The position numbers and the translations under genes are program-made. Below the pieces are notes generated by a model that ran no database searches, was not told the DNA's origin, and worked only from the letters and a program-made list of their open reading frames with translations. A stretch of 64,000 nt of DNA from Acanthosepion lycidas (Eukaryota > Mollusca > Cephalopoda > Sepiida > Sepiidae), in contig OZ010574.1 of assembly GCA_963932145.1 (NCBI GenBank), positions 76,727,809 through 76,791,808 on the forward strand, written 5' to 3'. Below are positions 26,094 to 37,920 of this stretch, in pieces; the first letter of the stretch is position 1; the number at the start of each line of letters is the position of its first letter.

Positions 26094-26560
26094 ACCTTAT
26101 TTGACTATTATCCTCATCTTTGTTATCACAATGTTTCGGTCGTTGTATGCTCAGGCCTTCTTCAGGTGGTTGGAATGTCGAACTGAACTCTTCATTTCGC
26201 TTGCTGAGGTAGACCGTTCTAGTTCAACGTGCTATGTCTAATGGATGTCAGTTATCAGTTAATTCCACTCTCCAAGTTCTCCACTACCTTAACCAGGTAT
26301 TGAACTCACAACTCTTTTGGTCCTCTCACTGGATCTAACCAACACCTTTATCCACTGTGCCATGTGTCATTAAGGACATCTGTGTATTAGACATGGCATG
26401 TGGAACTAGAACAGTCTACCCCAGCGAGCAAAATAAAGGGTTCAGTTTGACATTCCAACCACCTGAAGAGGGATGGAGTGTACAACAGCCGAAATGTTGT
26501 GATAAATATGGCAACAAAGATGAGGACAATTGTCCAAATAATGTAAATAATAAACATTTT
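26094..26560. mobile_element. Composite repeat: SINE-like core between 160-bp inverted arms
   Basis: The left arm (26094-26252) and right arm (26378-26560) are imperfect reverse complements sharing TTCAGGTGGTTGGAATGTC and CCTCATCTTTGTT. Each arm carries a hammerhead-like CTGAAGA...GAAA pair (minus strand 26134-26165, plus strand 26463-26494). Between them, minus-strand sequence GGCACAGTGGATAAAGG and GAGTTCAATACC looks like a tRNA-type A box and B box. I infer an element with inverted terminal arms like those of Penelope-type retroelements, or two adjacent inverted copies. Which one is unresolved. Confidence 0.6.
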
Positions 26561-26781
26561 TCTAATTAGATCTTTTTTTATTTTGTGTCTGTGAAAACAT
26601 GTCATTTGGTTTTGTTGAAACAGTTTGGTCTGATTTTCAGCAATAAGGTTTGATTTCAGTCTATTTATTTCTGTATCTTCTCTATGAAATTTTGTATTTG
26701 TTTTATTTGTGGCAGAATACCTCCTACATAATAGTAAGACATTAATGACAATGGTGTCTTCATCTAGCTAATGTCTTACTA

Positions 26782-27360
26782 TTAAGTTGGTGCAAAAATA
26801 ATGTCGTTTTTTGACGATTTTTTTTTTATTGCCGTTCACCAATTTATCCAACTTTTTTGACTATTTGCTTTAAATGGCGAATGACTGTTGAGTGGTCGAC
26901 CTCGAGTTCAACAGAAACTTCTCGTGTGGTTTTGCGAGGATCGGATTCAATTAAGGCTTTCAAATGTTCGTTATCAACCGCAGTTGGCCGGCCGCGTCCG
27001 TCTTCATCTTCGAGGCTCTCGTCACCATTGCGAAATTTCTTGAACCACCGTTGTGCCACACGTTCGTTAGTGGTTCCTGGGCCAAACGCATCATTGATAT
27101 CACAAGCTGTCTCGGCAGCTTTTCGCCCTAGTTTGAACTGGAACAAGAAAATCGTGCGGATTTGAATTTTGTCCATGCTGTTGAAAAGCCTGCAAAAAAA
27201 ATGAATGAAGAGATTGAGAACGGTAACGAATAACACGATTCGATAGAGCGAAAAACGCGCTTCAAAATGATATATAACATGGCTATATATATCAATGAAT
27301 TAATTCAGAAATCATATATAAAAGTAACATATGTGAGAAAACGACATTATTTTTGCCTAA
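26782..27360 (-). mobile_element. Mariner element reduced to its DNA-binding domain
   Basis: A TA target duplication flanks TTAAGTTGGTGCAAAAATAA on the left and its partly eroded inverse on the right (ACATTATTTTTGCCTAA, which lacks the CACCAA block). At about 580 bp it is less than half the length of a usual mariner. It encodes only the N-terminal part of a transposase. The CpG-rich, little-mutated interior suggests a fairly recent insertion compared with the surrounding relics. Confidence 0.88.
26844..27176 (-). CDS. Mariner transposase N-terminal HTH fragment (110 aa, no catalytic domain)
   Basis: The fragment starts MDKIQIRTIFLFQFKLGRKA and includes NERVAQRWFKKFRNGDESLE, GRGRPTAVDNEHLKAL and DHSTVIRHLKQI. 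These are the two helix-turn-helix motifs of the paired-like domain of mariner transposases, which bind the terminal inverted repeats. Met at 27176 matches the usual mariner start; the open frame extends 20 codons further upstream but that part lies in the 5' untranslated region of the element. Usual mariner transposases are about 345 residues, so the whole DD34D catalytic region is missing. No host promoter or splice signals are evident. It could in principle make a TIR-binding repressor, but expression is unknown. Confidence 0.8.
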   Translation of the reverse strand: MDKIQIRTIFLFQFKLGRKAAETACDINDAFGPGTTNERVAQRWFKKFRNGDESLEDEDGRGRPTAVDNEHLKALIESDPRKTTREVSVELEVDHSTVIRHLKQIVKKVG

Positions 27361-27596
27361 TATTATGTGGGACACTGCACAACACACTTTCTTTCCTTTT
27401 TTTTAATCCAATCCCTCCTTTTTACTGATAGCCAGAAGGCAGTTATGCTCTATTCAATTGTCATGTTCTGGCATGTTGCTTTATTTTCAACACTTGATAT
27501 TATAAACAATATTTAACTACTCATTTAGTTAATGATTCATTTAATTACTTTTGATTCACAGCAGCTGATCTTGATCACCTTGAATAATACTGAATA

Positions 27597-28076
27597 TAGA
27601 TAGTGTTAAAACACTATTATTTATAGATAGTGTTAAAACACTATTATTTATAGATAGTGTTAAAACACTATTATTTATAGATAGTGTTAAAACACTATTA
27701 TTTATAGATAGTGTTAAAACACTATTATTTATAGATAGTGTTAAAACACTATTATTTATAGATAGTGTTAAAACACTATTATTTATAGATAGTGTTAAAA
27801 CACTATTATTTATAGATAGTGTTAAAACACTATTATTTATAGATAGTGTTAAAACACTATTATTTATAGATAGTGTTAAAACACTATTATTTATAGATAG
27901 TGTTAAAACACTATTATTTATAGATAGTGTTAAAACACTATTATTTATAGATAGTGTTAAAACACTATTATTTATAGATAGTGTTAAAACACTATTATTT
28001 ATAGATAGTGTTAAAACACTATTATTTATAGATAGTGTTAAAACACTATTATTTATAGATAGTGTTAAAACACTGT
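27597..28076. repeat. 27-bp tandem satellite, about 17.7 copies
   Basis: A 27-bp unit (TAGATAGTGTTAAAACACTA plus TTATTTA) is repeated head to tail with essentially no differences except in the last unit. Each unit contains a dyad, ATAGTGTT-AA-AACACTAT. The period is a multiple of three and lacks a stop in one minus frame, which creates a spurious 182-codon ORF of repeated NNSVLTLSI. I do not regard that ORF as a gene. Confidence 0.97.
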
Positions 28077-28129
28077 TTATTTTTAAAAAGTACACCATTA
28101 ACAATTGTTTGTATCAGAACAATTATTTT

Positions 28130-28163
28130 TTAATTATATTTTCTAAAAAGAAAATATAATTAA
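28130..28163. repeat. Perfect 14-bp inverted repeat
   Basis: TTAATTATATTTTC and its exact reverse complement are separated by six bases, 54 bp after the satellite ends. A hairpin this AT-rich can arise by chance. Confidence 0.7.
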
Positions 28164-28439
28164 TTCTTATTGCAAGAAATATTTAAAGGAAAAAGAAAAT
28201 GTGGAAAAATTGCATATAAATATTTTACTGGGGATGTTAAAAAGTAAGGTACAAATATTTACTAATCTAATATTTTTATTACTATACACATAAAATATTG
28301 TGCACATGTTAACAGCTCTTCTATACTACTTTTCCACATAGATTGATGCATTTATTCCATCAGGTCAGGAGCACACATATACCGTCATGGTTCTTGACTA
28401 AAGCTATACTGGCACCTATGTAACAACAGCATCATCTAT

Positions 28440-29990
28440 ATAAAAATGTTTTCCACATACACATCATTTAAGAAAGATGTAAATAAGCGAGTGGGATACC
28501 ACACATCATTTAATAAGGAAACAATGGAGTTCTACAGGTGGGAAGTGTGAGAAAATAAACTGTTGGAGTAGAAGTGGCAGTTACATTTACCTAATTCAAC
28601 AGTAAAAGGGTGGGACCTAGATGCCAATCTAGTAGCACGCTTAAACTCACATAGTCCGGGCACCAGGGGAAAGAAGCTCATCAGAGTAGTAGCCATAGAA
28701 AAAACGGAAACCATGTCATGATGGTGAGAAAGTGATTGAAGTCAAGATGAAAAGTCAAGATCAATTAAATTACAGATCCTTCTTTGATCTTGTCAAGAAC
28801 CTTGAAATGAATAACAGGAGCCCCTGACCAGATATGGCAACCGTATTCAGTGCACAGACAAATGGTAGATTTGTAAATGTGAAAGACGGACTGACAAGAA
28901 AAACCTTCTGGCACAACAGTGATCCAACTTTCTTTGAAATAAATGCAACTGTTGAGTTAATGTAGTTGTTCTACTTCAAGTCTGTTGAAAACATGAGGCC
29001 AAGAAGGCACAGTGTGTTGCTCTCCATGAGTCTAGCATCAGCCATGCTGATGATGGGCAGGAAAGTTTCTCTATGGAGGTTAAATGAGAGCAGCTTCATT
29101 TTGGAGGCATTAAAATTTACAAGGTATTTCCTGCTCAAGTTAACCACAGATTGGAGATCCTTTTCAAGAGCAGCGGCCAGGTTAACTTTGTCAACTTTGA
29201 CGGATTTTTCTATTGAGGCAGGAGTAAATGGTAGTGTCATCAGCATAAATGCCTACTTGGGAACTGATGACATCAGGGAGATCACTGAAGAAGATCAGAA
29301 ACAGTGTAGGACCCAGGATAGAGCCATGTGGAATATCCACATTCATGTGAAAGGATCTGGAAGCAAGACCATTCAAAACAACCTTCATTTCACAATTTGA
29401 TAGGAATGATTGGATTAAATCAAACACACATCCAGTAATACCCTAACCCTTTAAGATACTTTTGCCATTATTATCAAGAGCTTGATATACATATTCAGTG
29501 ATGGCGCATCAGCGGTAAATCTGGCAAAACTTAAGCCATATTGTTTGTCAGCAAGTGGATTGTGAGAGGTATGATGATTAACCACTTCAGCATTGGTTAA
29601 AGCCTTGAATACTTTGCCAAAAAGTGGTAGGAGATTAATAGAGGGGTCAGAAGATTCTCCACAATTCTTAAGTATGGGAACTACAGAGGAGGACTTCCAA
29701 CAAGCAGGAAGTAGTGAGGCAATAGTTAAAAGTTAGGAGAGAACTGGTGTCTGTTCATGAGCACATTTCTTTAGGATGACAGCTGGAATCCCGTCACATC
29801 CACTTACCTTATGGGAGTCTAAATTAAGAAATAATGTCTGAGACCGGTGATGGGGTTATGTACATATTACTCAGTAGAGGGAAATCAGGTGTGGGTCCTC
29901 CAACTGAGTCATGTGTTGAGTTGGAATAGAATTTCCGAGCAAAGCATTCAACCTTATCTGCTGTAGATGTCAGGACTTCGAATTGATTGA
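28440..29990 (-). mobile_element. Jockey-like LINE relic, reverse transcriptase region
   Basis: Minus-strand translation from about 29980 downward gives VECFARKFYSNSTHDS, then GKCDGIPAVILKKC, WKSSSVVPILKNCGESSDPS and NPLADKQYG. The core RT block DLIQSFLSNCEMKV...GSILGPTLFLIFFSDLPD, with catalytic IYADDTTIYS at 29232-29261, follows. Next comes NLSRKYLVNFNASKMKLLSF and a C-terminal part with TRLASRSHPFTVELGKCN near 28590-28650. YADD plus the FNASK block and this C-terminus match jockey-type LINEs abundant in octopus. Several stops and a deletion in the fingers/palm region inactivate it. No endonuclease domain is seen, so it is 5' truncated. Confidence 0.85.
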
Positions 29991-32900
29991 ATAGAAAAGA
30001 CAATAACTATTAAACTGTATTTAATATGAGGGCAGATGTGTTGTTATAGTGGAATGCTTTTGTATTATTCTTTCACTTGTTGGGTCATTTGTGCTGAATG
30101 TTCTCTTTCTTAGCCTTTTCAAAACTTCACAGTAAAGATTGCCAATTAGTTTATTTAACTAGAGAGAATGAATAATTTATGGACACTGACTAGACTAACT
30201 TTTCCTCCCCCACAAAAATATCAACATTTTTACTTTTTTTCATTTAACCCTAAACCCAAGAGTTATTGTTGGTTTTAATCATTGGTTATTTCTAGTTTGA
30301 TCTTTGGATTTTCTTGCAGATAGCAATATGTTGTTTCTGGCCACTACTCAGAAGTTTTCTCACTGATCCTTGTTCAAAACATTTACCAAAACATGACAAT
30401 CTTAAATCCCATAAATGTGAAGGGTAGTTTGCTAATGATTCACACAAATAATCTCAAGCACTTGGCTGTTTTCTGATGTTAGGTCAGTTGGTTATCTATA
30501 AGCTGCCTCATTATGGTTTCCAAATCCAAAATCATTTTTATCAGAAGTTTTACTCTGGCTTGTAGCATTATTATTAAATGCTTCCATAAACAGCCTGTGG
30601 GTTCTAGCTGTTCTGTTGGCTTTTTTTGTTTTGTTTTTTTAAGTTTAAAGCAAAATTTGATGCAGAGTCTCTGCTCCATAAGGATACACATTTTAGGTGA
30701 GTAAAGTCTAGATGTACCTTCTCAATATCTAATCTGAATCCGGTAATAAAGTGAGTAAAGGACATCTGGTAAAGATTCAATCGCAACAAATGACCAAACC
30801 ATGTGTCTGTGCAAGGAATGTTCTTGCACTCCACAGCACATTTGGAGTGCAAGAATTATGCTGATGTATTAATAGGGAGTTTTGAATTCAGTTATCCTTT
30901 TTCAAGACTGTTTGCTCCCACCAAAGTTAGAGAGTGAATTCTGCCCTACTATTTGCCTATCCTAGCAGCATCTGAGTAAACATAACAGCTGCAGTCAGAT
31001 ATTTGCATTCCACCTGATTATTCCATTTTCTGTACCAATATAAATTATACCACCTGTACATCCAATAATATGTACTTTTATATAGTTACAATTACATTTT
31101 TAAAACTACTAGCTTTTTTTCTCCATCAGTCTTTTAATGCTAAGTTTATCAAAAGGAAATTTTCAGTTAACCCTAGCAGTGATCCTTAACCATTTTTTTG
31201 TATTTATATACTTTCTTTAGATATCATCTTTAATTTTAGAATGATAGCACTGAAGATATAATATTGCAAAGGCAAAAATACTGACTGAATGGTCTTAATT
31301 TCTTTCTTCAAATCTAATTTACCTTTAAGTTCATAAAGTAATAGCTTCATTTTGTAACTGATAATATACAGCAAAAAACATGTGAACCATTGATGATTAA
31401 ATATTTATAGTTAATTATATAAAATTAATTAAAAATTTTAAAAAATGAGAAAATTTATATATTTAGCTGTCCATTCTGTACTAATATTGAAACAAGAAAA
31501 CTTAATTTGAACATAAATCAATTGAAACTATTATAAATGTAATAATATAAATTCTCAAGGTATGATATATAACTATATAACTTTATTTAACACTTTTGTT
31601 GGGAAATAATTTTGATATCTTTTGAGTTATTATAAGAGGAGTCATTCATCATTTTTTTTAATTTTATTTATCAATTTTATTAAAATTTAAACTTTCAGAA
31701 GCCATGCCACAAGAAAATTAGTATCTGAAAATCTTTGAAATGATGTTAGTTGGCTTATATCAAAGTTCATTTGTTGGATGTTTTATATCTCTCAAAAAAA
31801 TTACTTATTCTTGACAATGAAGTGGATTTTGTTAGAGCATGTCAGAATCTTGTATGAAATAATTTATTTGCCTTAAATAATTGATAACCTGCTTATTTTT
31901 GTGCCTATATTTAACATGGTTGTATTCAAAATGTTTTTGTTTTTTTTTTATTACTGTTAAATTTTTTTCTTTAATTTGACCAATAAAGATTGCCCCCTCC
32001 AGATTATGTTGTTCCTTGTTAACTCTTTTTTATAAATGATTAAACCTGCATGTATGCTTTGTCAACTCTCCAACATTTGTACCCAACTGTTTAAAAAAAA
32101 AAATTTAGTTGTCACTTGATAATTAGGGATACTGATTTGTTTTTTTTTTATCACTAGAATATGTGCTGCTGCCTTCAATTCATGTAAGTTGTCTTGGTGC
32201 TGTGTATTTCTTTTAATAACTAAGAACATTTCTTACTAACAAATTTGAAGATCTTCAATATGTCTGTCTTCAGTTGACAAGAGTCTTACATTTATGGCAA
32301 GACAATCATCTCTAGGAGACAGTTCTTTAATAAGTAATTTATTCCAGATCCAATTCATTTAATATTGGCAGCCAGTTATCAGACAAGGTTTTTATATTTT
32401 TTATAATTTTTTTTACTCACATTTCAGTGCAATTTCCAGTGAGTGTAACTGTAAATTCATCTCTGCACTGTCTCTTTTCTCTCTTAATTAACTTATTAAC
32501 TGCATTGTGTGTGGTGATGGGTTGAATTGTGAGAATCAGCTGTCTGTAATGGGATTTCTTTTTTTTTTTTCTTTTGCAACTTGACTTTATCATTATTATC
32601 CTGCTTGATTTATTTAATTATTTTTTTACTTAACACATCTTTCCATTTCATGATGTAATATTTGAACTTAGAACATTTTGCTTGAAAAATAATTTCATAT
32701 TCTCAAAGACATAGAACAAGAAACAAAATAAAAAAAAATTATCCCCTAAATTGTCCTTATTATTTTACACAAAAAGTTTCTATGAGAAGCATTAAAGGTA
32801 GCTTTCAAAAAATCTTTCTTACAACAAACTTTCTTTACACTACAATTATAAGATGTTGATCCTTTTTATATTATCAAGACACTTGTCTGAGAATAAGTTT

Positions 32901-33595
32901 CATAAGAAACTGTCTCAATCTTTTCTTTTCTGATTCTAAGTTTCAGAAGATTAACTGCCCATGTGATTTATTCTATTTTATATCTTTGACTGCTGTTTTT
33001 GTTAGGGAACTTCATACCAAAATTTAAAAACTGATAAAATTGTTTATTTTAATTTGAAATTCTTTTTATCTATACTTTATTTCAAAATTATATTTCATAC
33101 ACAAAACTAGGAAATTTTTTAGTTTCTTAATATACAAAAAATGTTTTTTATTCAAATATTAGTCTATTCAAACATACTTGTTATAAGAAAAGAAAATAAG
33201 TAAATTTTAAGGAAAATTTTGATATATTTTTGCTAAATCTTGAGAACTTGTAGAAATCTATACTACTTATACCAAAGTTTATAATTTTGGACATAAGAAC
33301 CAAATGGAAAATTCCTAAGTTCAAGTTTTCTGCATGGATAACAGGAAACCTCAAGTAATAACTCATCTTTTTTGCTATTTCAACAAAATAAATAAAAGTA
33401 ACAAGAGTAGTTTGTTCAAATGGTACAAGTTAAAATTAATACAGAAATACTACTTGGAAAATGGTGGGAGTAGATGAGATTGGACCTGTTCTGTGAGATT
33501 ACTGGTAATCATTTTTTTTCTTTTTTTTACCTCTGGTGGTCTCAAAAGTAAAAACTCTCCTAATCCACCCTAAAAAATATTGGTGGGTGGGGGTG

Positions 33596-33838
33596 TCAAG
33601 AAGCATTTTTGTATTTCAATGTAGAGTTGCTATCATGTTTAGTTTTAGCTGCCAATGTCTGTTTCTGCTCAGTACCCTCTGCTGACCTCAAATATTCTCC
33701 AAGGCCATTTACATATCCTTGGTTTCCATGCAAGAAAGTGGATCCTTGGGAAATTCTTTTGGCTATTGTCTGTGCATAAAGAATATTAATATAGATTATT
33801 TGTTGCTTATTTCTTGTTAAAACCTTTTTCAATCTCAT
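33596..33838 (-). other. Unassigned 80-codon ORF, possible old repeat
   Basis: A minus-strand open frame includes KRISQGSTFLHGNQGYVNGL and LRSAEGTEQKQT. The composition is less AT-rich than its surroundings. I recognise no domain, and no splice sites in phase with the Go gene are evident. A decayed dispersed repeat is the likeliest explanation. Confidence 0.25.
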
Positions 33839-34200
33839 TTAGAAAAAAAAAAAAAGTATGTATTTTATCCACACTAATGACAAGTCTCAATTTATTAAAC
33901 AAATATTTTTTAAACTATATGAACACTGGTAACCATATTGTTACCAATGCAATGTGTTAGAAATTAATATAACATAAATTATGCCAGCCATTATCATCTC
34001 ACTCTGTATTTGCCAAACTGGCTATATTTCTAATATTTTTATACAACTATTTAACTGGAGTTATTTTTTGTCACAGTACTGCACTTAGATTTTTATATAT
34101 TTTATTACATTAAATCATTGAGTTTTTATTTTTTTTAGTAGAATTATTACTGCTACCCACTTTGTATTTGCATTCTCAGAAACTGGATTGTTTACTGATT

Positions 34201-34272
34201 AAAATAAAATAATGTCGGTTTTTACGTATTTTTTAACTGCAAAAAAACGACATTATTTTTGCACCAACCTAA
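34201..34272. mobile_element. Mariner-derived MITE, left end truncated
   Basis: The right end is ACGACATTATTTTTGCACCA followed by ACCTAA, identical to the mariner family at 26782. The left arm begins at AAAATAATGTCGG and lacks the terminal dozen bases. The two arms still form a hairpin around a short loop. Confidence 0.85.
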
Positions 34273-37200
34273 TATAAGTCCTGGAACTTTGACCAGCTAT
34301 AGTAAAAAAAAAAAAAAAAAAAAAAAATTAATGTTCAAAAGATGAATCTGTAACACTTTATAAAAATTCAAATGCAATAAGTAGCATGTTTTTATAAAAA
34401 CCTCACTTTTTAATATTTAAATCTTGTCAGTATTACTATAAATAAATTTAATTTTTCTTGTTATTTCTATTCACTTTTTTTGCACAGTTTGAACATTTTT
34501 GTTAGTATCTTATCTTACCTTTGTTCTTCACATTGTAATAAATGGCAGCTTCACCACAAAGTCTAATATTTGCACAAATAACAAATTAGGTTACCTGGAA
34601 CATTTTAATCCTTTTGTAGATTTATACTGTCTACATTAAACGTCTCATGTTTGCAAGCAATATTTCATATCTTCTGTCTTTTCTGTTTTTCTTTCCAAAA
34701 GAGTCAACTACAGGTGAGATGTTTGTCTACGATATTCTTTCTTTTTTTTTTTCTTCTTTTTTTTAACTTTATTTTTGTCAATCAGATATTTTTCATCTTA
34801 AATTCCCTTGCATTTTTAGTCACTTTTTTTCTTTTTTTAAAATTTTTTTTTTTAAATTATTGATTGCATGTTAACATGGTTTCGTACTCCTCTACATATA
34901 ATGGGTTTTACTTTTTTTTAACCATTTTTTTTTTTCTCTCTTCATCCACAATTTAAACAGCTTTGGGGTTATTTAAGCATGATAAATTTCTTCACCTACA
35001 TTTATGCAATTTTTATTTCAATTTAATCTTCATCTATTTATCAGGCTCATCTCATCTGCTTTGACATTCCCTTATTTACATTCCACTTTCACCAAAGATA
35101 ATACTCTGAGTGAATTTTAAGAATTGCATTTGTTTAATGATTTATAAATCTTGCACCTTTTGCTAATGTTGTCTTTTTGATATTCAACAGTGCTTACAGA
35201 TTTCATTTGCATTTTGTCACTCAGTTTTCCTTAGTAATTGTTTCCATTTCTTTTCAATTTTACAAGACATATGCAGAATATTATAAGTGGAAGGCATATT
35301 GATGTGCTTGTAATGTTTAAGAAGCATAAATAAGAATTAAAATGGTCAATATTAATCACTTCCCTTGCCTGTTCAGAAACTAGACACTGAATGCTTAATC
35401 TTCTTGCATAAGCTGAACAAAAGTGATATAAATATGTCTTTTGAAGTAATCACAACCAGTGTAAACTTTCAGAATATGGAAGATAGTGATGATTTTTTTC
35501 ATTTGACCACTAAATCTTTCTCTAATAAATGGCTAAAATGGAATTACTCCGGAATAATTTTCACCATGAAAAAGAAAATTACTTAGCATGTATTGAAATA
35601 GTTAACCGGAGATACATAACAAAGCTAATTGTAAATAATCCCTCAAACTATTTGCATGTAATCTTGATGTTACAAAATTAGTCCTTATTCGTTACTATTA
35701 ATGTATTCCTTGAATGTAAAATTTTTAAAATAAAAATTATATCTAACAAGTAAATGTAATTTATTATTATAAAAATTATTTAAGTAAATCATACTTGCTT
35801 TATTACCTAAATATGGCCAGTGAATATACTGATCAAAAAGATTTTTTTTAAAAAATGCATCAACTGTGCATTATTAATCTGAACATCTCAGTGATTTCTG
35901 AATGTATTTTTATTCAAAGTCTCTAAGAGAAAATTTTGGAATGATTAGTTTCTAAAATTCATTGTCAGTAACCTGTAATTTCTCTTTCTGAATTGTATAA
36001 GCAACAAAATAGCTTAACCCTTATCTTATTCTGTTTGTTTATTTTACTTTTAAAAATTTCTTGCAATGATCTATAATGCAGTGTTACATGAAAATTGAAA
36101 AAAAAAAACTTTCAGATTAAATAAAATATAAATGATATTAAAAAAACAAAACAACTAAAAGCATAAAGTTCAAATTCTAATTTAAGATTTATTAATCTTA
36201 ATCCTAACCAAAATTTCAATTATCCAATTTGTTAGTGTCGGTAAGAGAGGTTATAATAAGTCTCAGGCAAATTAAGTATTCTCTAAACATTTGTTCTTTA
36301 AAATTTTTTTTTACCTTTTTTGTCATTCAATTACTTGTCATATGTATAGCTAATCATTAATAATCCCAACACTGCCTGTATTGAAATGTGAAAGTAAAAT
36401 ACTTAAATATAGACAGACTCTAAAATACTTAAGTATGAATATATTTTTTAAAAAATGGCTCCTGATTAATTTGCCAATGCACAAAATTTTATATTTTTAA
36501 TACATCCAACTCTTGAAAACTAATTGAATAGTATAAAGATTATTTTGCCATGAAAAAGTCGTTTGATTAAATAATCCTATTTCAGTATTTTAATGTTATC
36601 TTTTCAAATTAGTGAGAATTTTAGAATAGTGTAAGATAATTTAATTTGAAGTACTGCATGTTAATAAAGGGGATGTTCAACTCTTTTGAGTTATAATTAA
36701 GCAATCATATTGGTAACTCAAGGTTGATGTTGGTTATTGTCATCTAGACTGTAAAGAAACTCCCTGTAGTATTTTCTACTTGTAAATTTGACACCTAAAT
36801 AATATAAATGGCTATCTATTTATTTTATATTTCTATGATAATTTATGAAAAGCTAACATGATAGTTGAATTGGACAAAAAGAGAAGTTTGATTCCTTTTT
36901 TGAATAAGAATTATGTCAATCTTATATAATGTTTTTTATTAGGTAAAGTGAATATGTAACCCCTTCTAACAAAAATAACTATCATGGTGTTACTTGAAGA
37001 TGAAAGGGTTAACTTAGCAAATGTCTATTGTTCATCTTTGAAGATAGCCTTCTAGTTAAGCTACTGACATGATCTAGGTTGATTAAGTGGTATTATGTCA
37101 TTTACAATTTTGAAGCAAGTTTAACAAATTTCACTGAGCAACTTGTAAGTATGAATTAGAATTATGTTCATTACTTTAAACCAAGAATTAACAAAGAGCT

Positions 37201-37888
37201 TAAAACATTAACATTATTTCTCCTTCCTTAAAGAAGTCCAAATATTTTCCATTAGTGAGTAAGTATCCCTATTCTTGGATGTCTGATCATTTGGTCTTCT
37301 GAAGAGCAAGATAACTGACTGTGCTACTTTGTAAAAAGGCAGTTACAGGAGAACATAAGGATCAAATGTCCTGAAAAGCTTACAAAAGTTAAATTGTTTC
37401 CATCAAGACATTGCACTTACTCAGAAATTGAGGGTCACTATGGCTGTATAGTATAATTATTCTTACTCACTTTACTCTTGCTTGGCACTATCTGAATTCA
37501 TCCATGTTCTTAAGAAATTATTTAACATGATGCTAATAGTAATAATGCCATTTCTATAGTTCTTTGACTCAAAATGAACACTTCCTTTTTAGTAGGATTC
37601 ATATATTGCAGCCTCAATGAAAGAATTCTCTACTTCATGATGTTATATAGAGGGAAAAATATAAATAACTATGTCTCAAAGTTTAAGGCTGTATGTTTTC
37701 AATCAAGAACCTTTTTATAATCTTGAGAAAATTAAATATTCTCTTAATAATCACAATTAGATATGTCTCTAAATATATTTCACTGTTAGTATGGTCTCCT
37801 TTCTATCCATTAAACATATCTTTTAAATCAATATATTTTAACCCCCACATCACATGTAAATATAAAGGGTCTTACAGTCATATACCTC

Positions 37889-37920
37889 CAGCCCCCCCCC
37901 CCACACACACACACACGCAC
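37889..37920. repeat. C-tract and (CA)n
   Basis: A run of about 11 C followed by about eight CA units. Confidence 0.9.

Noticed and set aside
26857..27165. 102-codon + strand ORF overlapping the mariner fragment
   Set aside because: It is the antisense shadow of the transposase HTH frame, whose minus-strand translation has clear family motifs.
27597..28076. CRISPR-like regular repeat array
   Set aside because: The units are contiguous with no spacers, and the window is animal DNA. It is a tandem satellite.
27556..28104. 182-codon minus-strand ORF with repeated NNSVLTLSI units
   Set aside because: It is the 27-bp satellite read in one frame; the length comes only from a repeat unit that is a multiple of three without a stop.
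35365..35586. 73-codon + strand ORF (MPVQKLDTECLIF...)
   Set aside because: No domain, no Go-compatible splice phase and AT-rich codon use; it is indistinguishable from chance in this intron.
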